Origin: Glossina fuscipes
Lineage: Eukaryota > Arthropoda > Insecta > Diptera > Glossinidae
Direction of reading: 5' to 3'
Assembly (NCBI RefSeq): GCF_014805625.2
Contig: NW_023998520.1
Coordinates: forward strand, 182,902-246,901
DNA length: 64,000 nt
The notes below the pieces were generated by a model. That model worked only from the letters and a program-made list of their open reading frames with translations. It searched no databases and was not told the origin of the DNA. A program made the translations under genes and the position numbers. This document shows, piece after piece, positions 57,635 through 64,000 of this stretch. Numbering within the stretch: the first letter of the stretch is position 1; the number at the start of each line of letters is the position of its first letter.

Positions 57635-57638
57635 TATG

Positions 57639-60243
57639 TTTATTTGTAATTTAAAACTGAATTTTCTTTCTCATATTTTAGTTCTCATATTACTACTAAT
57701 TATTCGTAAAATTTAAACTATTTAAACTATTTGTTGACTTAAATTCAATGCACAACAAATCGCATAAAATGTCCTTTCATTTTAATATACAAAAATATAA
57801 TCAGACCAATTTACACACATTAACAACTAAAATCAATACACCCACTGCCATTTTTAGTCTTTCTCATCTTCTTTGCTGCCAGCATACAAATCTTTCAAGC
57901 ATGCTAATATTTCTTTCAGACCGCCATTCATGGTCGTGTAAGTCAATGTAGACGTAACATATGTTACGAAAGGAAAGTGAAATGTTGCAGATCCTTTCAA
58001 TGCGTGTGCAATATTTCTGAATCTTAACGTCTGCCGACGACGTGAATATCTTTCTTTTAGGTTAACTGATCAGACCTTTTTACTTCAGACTAGAAAATTT
58101 GCATTATTGATTGATACTGATTGATATGTCCTTGAATCTAGGAAAGTTGAAGAAATTATGTCTTTTGTGGAAAACGCTCCTGTCTGCTTATTATTATTTT
58201 AATTAGTATAAAATCGAAAATGTGTTAAGTTTTAAGAATTTAGCGTTTAATTTTAACCTTAACGTTCATTCTCCTGAAAACAAATTTGTCCTTGCTTTTG
58301 TAAAGAGATAGTCGAAAAGTTCAAAGATCCATATGTTTTTAAATGTTTATAAACTGCGGTAGTACGGTCGCTTCTTGAGTAATGAGATATTGGAAATTAT
58401 AAAGGTTATGATGACCTTTTAGAGTCAGTTTAACGTAATTTCTTAATATTTTCATTGAATGGGTTAAGTTGTGATCCTCGTCTATCCCTTCCACTGTGTG
58501 AGTAGGGATGAAAGCTGATTGATTTACCATATTCTGGAGGAGATGTTGTTTGCTTTGTCTATCGTCGAGTTAGTAAGGACTGATATTTATGCGTCGACTT
58601 TGCTTAAATGTTTCCTTCACCTTACCTTCTAGAATTTCCAGGCATTATTTGCCTATACAATTGTCACAATGTCGAACCAAACACCAGCTTCATACTCTAT
58701 TTCAAGTGCTGTGCAAATGATATAATGACTATTAATATCTCTTTGCTCTGCCTGTTCAGTGCCTTAATTACATCAAAGGTATTATTTTACGCCAATTGTT
58801 GCCAGATTATCAAATTCTGGTTTTGTTCGTTTTATTTTCGAGCTTTTTAGTTATATATTAGATCATATAAAAAGTCTTTACGGCTTTCTCCGCGGGATGT
58901 GTTAACGTCTATATATCGGGCAAGCCTCATCTGATAGTCTTAAACGAACATATGCTTCAAGGTTGACATCTCAGCTTATATTTTTGGTGCAGATAGTTTT
59001 CTAATTCTTTACCCGTGTGAAAAGTTATATTAATATAAAAATAGGTGAAATATCTGAAAAAATAAGTTTTTTCACTATATAGAAAAATTGAAATCCGCGT
59101 AAACATGCCGAAAAATTTGTGAAATGTAGAATGAGAAGGCTGTGAGCCGAAAGCCCCAGGATTAGTTTGCTCGGTTCGCACGTCGCTTTTGCTAAAGTTG
59201 CTATTGTTATTAATTGATCTAATTTACATTGAAACATAACAAATTTATTGGCGTCATTGTCATTATTTAATAAAAACAAATAATGTAGATATGTCGAAGA
59301 GGAATAAATGTAAGTATGTTTTAATTTGTTTTTATTAACTCTCTTTAATAGTTAAGGGTTGTAACAGCAGGTCACCTTCCAAACAAAAATTGATTGGACT
59401 AGTGCTTTTTATTGCGGACTATCCCGAAGAAGGGCGTTGAAATTTTTCGCTCTAGCCAAATCTTTGGGTAGCGGTACAACGCGGTGAGTAATCTTTTAGT
59501 GTGCAATTTCCTATATGATTTTAATTGTTTTTTATGTGATAAGCGTATTATTTAAAAGGTTTAACATTTGTTTTCTTTTTATTATGTTCAGCTAAAAAAT
59601 GAAGACTAAGAAAGGACACTTGGCACACTTGATTTGTTTCAAAAGCAAGTCGACAATGAAAGACGCTTCCAAAATCAATTATTATGGGAGCAAACTCAAT
59701 TATTAAAGAAGAAAATCGATGGCAATGTGCTGAAGCTAAAAAAGAGTTATGGCGATTGACCTCTTTCGCCAGATCGCAAATGCTTTCAAGAATGATCATT
59801 TTAATTCTTTATGACATCTATACATTTTATATAAACATGTATATAATTCTATTATCAAGTGTGTTAATAGAATAATGAAATGAATATTAATGAGATAAAA
59901 AACTTATTATGAAAGTGTTAGTGCTATATTATTTCTGGTTTGTTTTACATACAGGTAGTGCAAGGAGATTAAAAACATATCCGTCTAATAAAAATTTTCT
60001 GTCGCGAAAAGTCATTCTGCCTAATATTGTAAAGTATGTCAATAGTTAGGAAGCTGTGTTTAAGCCTGCCTAATTGACCTGTCACAACAAAAAAAAAAGG
60101 ATTTAAAGTATGATGCATGTCGAATTTATATCTGTCCTGTCTATAAGCTTGCCGTACTGTTTGTCTGCTTTATTCTTTTGCCCGTTAGTTCACGTATTTA
60201 TGTTAATTTATCTGTTGAGTCATTGTCAGGTATTCAAACAAAC
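57639..60243. other. no confident gene
   Basis: About 2.6 kb. Coding-like patches are a minus frame at 58530-58339 ('SAFIPTHTVEGIDEDHNLTH') and a plus frame at 59640-59750 ('QVDNERRFQNQLLWEQTQLL', a glutamine-rich helix). Neither is recognised. Both could be remnants of host exons, since similar fragments occur throughout. Confidence 0.4.
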
Positions 60244-60804
60244 CGTGAGGAGCCAAAGTCGTTCCTCGTTTTTGCTTCATAGGTTCTTCGACTCTGAGGG
60301 AGAACGCTAGAGTAAGTTAGGCAGAATTAGGTATAGGTAAAGAGAAATTAGAGTAAAGAGAAATCAGAAGAACGTGAGAGTAATTAGCTTAACATGAGTC
60401 AATGCTAGCGTAACTTAGAGAAAGTGAGTTGGTCGAGTGAAAGAAAGTTTTAGTCTAGTGCGGTGGTAGTAGGTCTTTAAATCAAGAAATGAATCTATAT
60501 TTGAGGTATAAAAGATTCTGATCTTGAGTTATTTACTAAGTGCAAGATTAATTTAAAGTTGAAGTCTAAAAACTGTCATAAGGGAATAAATGGAAACAAA
60601 GTAAACGATCATTTGAATTCAAGGATTCTCATAGAATTTGTGAAATGGTGTTTGATATTATGAAACAAAGAAACAGAAACAATCTTAAACTCGCATAGAA
60701 ATCATAAGAAAAATAAGTAAAACATCAAAAGAAAAATTCTTGTGAAACAAAATCTGGCGCCGCTGCGCTTATCCCAGCACCAGTTATGTGATTTAGCTCT
60801 CACA
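60244..60804 (+). repeat. 5' LTR of the Osvaldo-like element
   Basis: It starts near CGTGAGGAGCC (TGTGAGGACCC in the related solo LTR) and ends TAGCTCTCACA, two bases before the primer site. Purine-rich repeats ('GTAAAGAGAAATTAGAGTAA') fill the middle. Comparison with the solo LTR at 50959-51412 supports both ends, though the first base is C here instead of T. Confidence 0.75.
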
Positions 60805-60806
60805 AG

Positions 60807-60824
60807 TGGCGCCTGAGCAGGGAC
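60807..60824 (+). other. primer binding site, tRNA-Lys (UUU) type
   Basis: TGGCGCCTGAGCAGGGAC matches 16 of 18 bases of the complement to the 3' end of the Lys-UUU tRNA. Osvaldo elements are known to use a Lys primer like that of lentiviruses. The PBS array at 55.8 kb instead fits the Lys-CUU tRNA. Confidence 0.8.
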
Positions 60825-61464
60825 CAATCTCAGCGAGAACGAGTAAGAAACATTTCTAGCAAGAAGAAATATAAGTTTAAAAGAAAAACTGATTGCGAAA
60901 AGTTAGTGAGTTTAATAAAAAAAGCAGTTATGAAATGGGTAAAATACTTAGCTAGAGAAAGAAGAAAATTTGTTAAAGAAAAAAATGAAAATAAAACGGC
61001 AGAGAAAATATTATTTGGAAAAAATCAAAGACCCCACACGTGAAGAACTCCAAGCGGTAAATAGTTTGTATTTGTATTGCTTTCTTGCTTACTTTGCTCT
61101 TATCAGCGTTTTATCCCGAAAAAGATATAACCAAAGAAAATCAAATCTCGCGGCAGTTACTCCCATTACATTGCTTGTTAAGGCCAAACAAAAAAATGTC
61201 GTGAACAATGCGTAAGAGATGACGTAAGTGCGAGTACAGCAAACAATTCGGTCCAAAAAAGGTTGCACGAAAGCGCAAAACATAAAAATAAACCCCGGCG
61301 AATTGATCAGAACAGCTACGGCGACGAAGATCGCAAAAGAGAACAATAGCGCGAGACTACGAACCGAACAGAAAACTTAGGCAGCCAACGACTAAAGGCG
61401 AGGGTGATATAATTTAATGTTTAAAATGGAAAGCAGAAGTCGTAGAAAATTTCTTGAGATTGCA

Positions 61465-62210
61465 GTTGAACGATAAAAGAATTATAAAAGTTTTGTACAA
61501 GATACAAATTTTTTCAAAAGTAAACAAATTATTACCAAAATAAAAATTCAACGGGAAACATTGAGTTCCAAAAAAAAAAAAGAAAAGAGGTTTTATTAGC
61601 TTATAAACTAAACACACAACAATTGAAAATTAAAGATTTTATTTAGTGAAAGTTGATTAGAAGAATAAATAATTTTGAAACAAGAAAACAAAAAAAATAT
61701 TTCCAGACATCCTTAAGAAATTCAACCGAGATCAAAGGCAATATAAAACCTATGGAAAAATCACAATAAAAGTGCGTACAGTCAAATTAATACAGAGTAC
61801 GTAAAGAATAGGAAGTAAGTGAACTATAAAAGAATTATAAAAGTTTTATACGAGACATAATTTTTTTTCCCAAAAATGTACAAATTATTACCAAAATAAA
61901 GATTCAAGGGAAGACATTGAATTCCAAAAAAAAGTGTTTTATTAGGTTATAAACTACAAACATCCACATAACAATTGAACCTAAAGCTGTTATTTAGTGA
62001 ATATTGATTAGAAAAACAAAAAACTTAGAAACCAGAAACCAAAAAAATCAAAACAAAAAGAAATTCAAGAGAGCTCAAGAGCGATATAAAAGCTATAGCA
62101 AATTACAAAAAAACTTAACAATCAATTCGTGAAGATGAGAAGAATAAGAAGCAGTAACTGAACGATCGAGGAATTATAAAGAGATACAAAAATTTCAAAA
62201 ACAAGGATAA
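61465..62210 (+). repeat. tandem repeat in the leader, about 350-bp unit
   Basis: The phrases 'AGAATTATAAAAGTTTT', 'ACAAATTATTACCAAAATAA' and 'TTTATTAG.TTATAAACTA' recur in the same order, with starts at about 61479, 61833 and, in part, 62170. This gives two full units and one partial unit. No coding sequence. Confidence 0.75.
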
Positions 62211-62989
62211 TAATTCTCTATGTGAAGAGGAGGAACTTCAAGACTTTCATGGCCTTAATTAGCTAAACGAGCGCACTATGTCAGTCGATGCGAAAAATTG
62301 CCGCTCATGTTGATGAAATTGTGCATAAACGCAAGAATGTTTACTATCTGAAGGTTAAATTCACCGATAAAGTAATCGATAGCGGTTGGAGCGATAATAA
62401 CAAGAGCAGCAGTAGCAACAGCAGCTACCACATACCCACCATCATCAGTCTCTAAAGCAATTGCAGCCAACCCATCCACCTTATGTCCCAGCGTCATTGA
62501 AGCTGTAATAACCACTCAAGCGGTAGACAACAGCAGAAGTATGAGTACTGCAGCAGATGCCTTACATTCTATTTGTAATTCTTTGAGATCTTTCGCCTAT
62601 TTTCTTCTATTGCCGCATTTGTCACTTATAAGGAAGGAAAACTGCCGCACCATCACCGTCATCATCAACGAAAATAGCAACAACAGGTGAGAAAAAAAAA
62701 TTATACCTTAAAAGATCATTTTTTTCATTCTAAGTAAGGCAGTGACGGTTTAGCGACTTTAAGAAGGAGATAAACAAAAAAGAAAAACTTTCGTTCTCAT
62801 TTTTCAATTATCTATTGTTTCGTTTGTCATATCTACCAATATTCCGTAAAATACTCAAAAGTCGGTTTGAGCTACAATTATTTCTTTGTTAAAATGCCAT
62901 ATAAAATTTAAATTTGTTGGAATAAACAAAACCTAGAAGTAACCCATAGAAGCAAACAATTATAATATTACAAAACATCACGATTTCTT

Positions 62990-63983
62990 AGCGCCAACGA
63001 AGCTTTACTATTTGAAGATTTGATGAATGGAATGTCTGACCCACCTAATGCTTTAACAATTAACTGGTCATTGTCTACATGGCAGAGATATCGACAAGGA
63101 CCGTTTGCCAGCAACCATGGTGGCGATGCTACGCGACCGGGTCTTAACGTGGTACCGCAACAACTGCCAACGCTAGATGACCTGGAAGAAATTCAAGGCT
63201 GAGTTTGTGATGTTCTTCTTACCAACGCGTTAGTTCACCCGACTCGAAGATGACGTCCGCCGACGCACCCAGCGACCGAGAGAAAAATTTCAAGATTATG
63301 TGCTGGCCTTGCAAGACCTGGTGCGCCATATCGCGATGATGGAAAAGAAAAATTACAACGCATCTATATGAATGCGCAGCACGATTACTTGTGGTACATA
63401 TGGCGTCGAGATTTCACCCATTTAGCCGAGCTCAGGCCAGGGATTTGGAGGCAACAACCATGGGCAACACGTCACGAAAAGCTCTTAGAGAAGCATATCT
63501 AGAATTTCGGTCAGACGTTTGGCGGCCCGATTCACCGAACAACAGGGCGTGTGTACCGGATATAGTGCCGCAGGAGAGGCGAATAAATACGGCAATGACG
63601 TGCGCCAATGTGTCCAGGGCGGACACCATCAGTATAACTGCCCAAACCCACATGTCCTACACTGCTGGATGTGCGGCCGAGGAGGTGTACGAACCATTAA
63701 CACATCGAAATCTAGGCCTGCCATGCAACGAAGTTTGCAAGAACATAAATGCATCATCCGATCCTACATACTGCCGTCCTCAGCGAAGTCAACGGTGCCA
63801 TGCCTCAAATTGCGAACCAGAGTCAGCCACAGCGAACGACTTAAACTGGTAATGTCGGAGCCTATAGCGCTTTACGAGACCAGCAACAGTGATCAAGTTC
63901 AACGAGTCAACCTGATAGAATCGAGGTCCCTAGCGGCCTACGAGACCAGCCACCCGTGCTCAGTTTCGATTTCAAAGAGGTAA
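62990..63983 (+). pseudogene. gag: Osvaldo-like gag, frameshifted
   Basis: Gag forms the particle and binds RNA. The capsid-like part reads 'DRLPATMVAMLRDRVLTWY', 'MTWKKFKAEFVMFFLPTR' and 'FQDYVLALQDLVRHI', the usual 'W..F...F...P' style of LTR-element gags. Stops (near 63163 and 63229) and shifts interrupt it. Later frames hold 'RIYMNAQHDYLWYIWRRD' (shift near 63370) and the knuckle-like 'CVQGGHHQYNCPNPHVLHCW' followed by MCGRGG near 63610-63690. The start codon is uncertain; I see no clean ATG in frame before 63060. Confidence 0.7.
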
Positions 63984-64000
63984 CACCCAATACAAAGCTT

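Larger units (their letters stand above)
53704..57638 (+). mobile_element. non-autonomous long-LTR retroelement with TATG duplications
   Basis: The unit 53708-57634 begins TGTAACGG and ends CCGTGACA and is flanked by TATG at 53704-53707 and 57635-57638. It contains a 2.08-kb 5' LTR, a leader with five primer binding sites, and about 1.1 kb of further internal sequence without gag, protease or polymerase. A short 3' LTR-like segment follows. Ulysses of Drosophila virilis is known for LTRs of about 2.1 kb, so I call it Ulysses-like on LTR size and Lys-type priming only. If it moved, it must have used another element's proteins. Confidence 0.7.
60244..64000 (+). mobile_element. Osvaldo-like LTR retrotransposon, 5' part, runs off the window
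   Basis: 5' LTR, primer binding site, long leader and a damaged gag occur in order. The window ends before protease and pol. The Lys-type primer site and the gag style recall the Osvaldo/Ulysses group of gypsy-like elements of Drosophila. This is a judgement from motifs and is not proven. Confidence 0.75.

Noticed and set aside
1..64000. CRISPR array, bacterial operon or phage
   Set aside because: Introns, LINEs and LTR elements show a eukaryotic genome; the repeats are satellite and minisatellite without spacer structure.
1..64000. tRNA or rRNA genes
   Set aside because: None recognised by eye. The TGGCGCCCAACG motifs are primer binding sites next to an LTR end, not tRNA genes; a tRNA scan would be needed to exclude small genes.

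Overview
This is eukaryotic, AT-rich, repeat-dense DNA, most likely from a calyptrate or related higher fly. The coding remnants read best as fly proteins, introns are short with GTAAGT-type donors, and the mobile elements belong to R1, jockey/CR1, gypsy and mariner-like groups known from Diptera. I see no intact host gene. A 10-N scaffold gap lies at 45675-45684. Names are assigned by recognising protein motifs by eye; no database was searched.

Left part (1-17.6 kb): satellite-like repeats, a truncated R1-type retrotransposon starting at a (CA)n tract, then broken exons of Trpm (plus), RNA polymerase I subunit 2 (plus) and an Mrp4-type ABC transporter (plus). A diverged long LTR on the minus strand follows, carrying a nested mariner, and then one exon of diphthamide synthase Dph1 (minus). 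Middle (17.6-25 kb): a gypsy-type LTR retrotransposon on the minus strand with two LTRs, gag and a damaged pol, followed by minisatellites holding a solo LTR.

25-41 kb: a polycystin-family channel pseudogene (plus) lies tail to tail with a Noc3 pseudogene (minus). After these come a second R1-type element at a (CA)n tract, ScpX exons, a gag fragment of a jockey/I-type LINE, a P-like transposase fragment, and two pieces of Ctu2 (minus). One Ctu2 piece sits between exact 20-bp direct repeats. 41-53 kb: weak exon-like remnants, two head-to-tail truncated jockey/CR1 copies, another long-LTR remnant, a solo LTR with an ATAC duplication, and a decayed reverse transcriptase.

53.7-57.6 kb: a short, apparently non-autonomous LTR element bounded by TATG duplications. 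It has a 2.1-kb 5' LTR and a leader with five tRNA-Lys-type primer binding sites. From about 60.24 kb to the window end lies the start of an Osvaldo-like element with an LTR, a different Lys-type primer binding site, a tandemly repeated leader and a broken gag.

The host fragments keep intron boundaries, so they are DNA-level copies rather than retrocopies. They come from at least eight unrelated genes, and nearly all carry frameshifts or stops. The picture fits pericentromeric or Y-type heterochromatin (inference). The most unusual structure is the array of primer binding sites, four of them in hairpin-forming repeats, at 55.8-56.3 kb.
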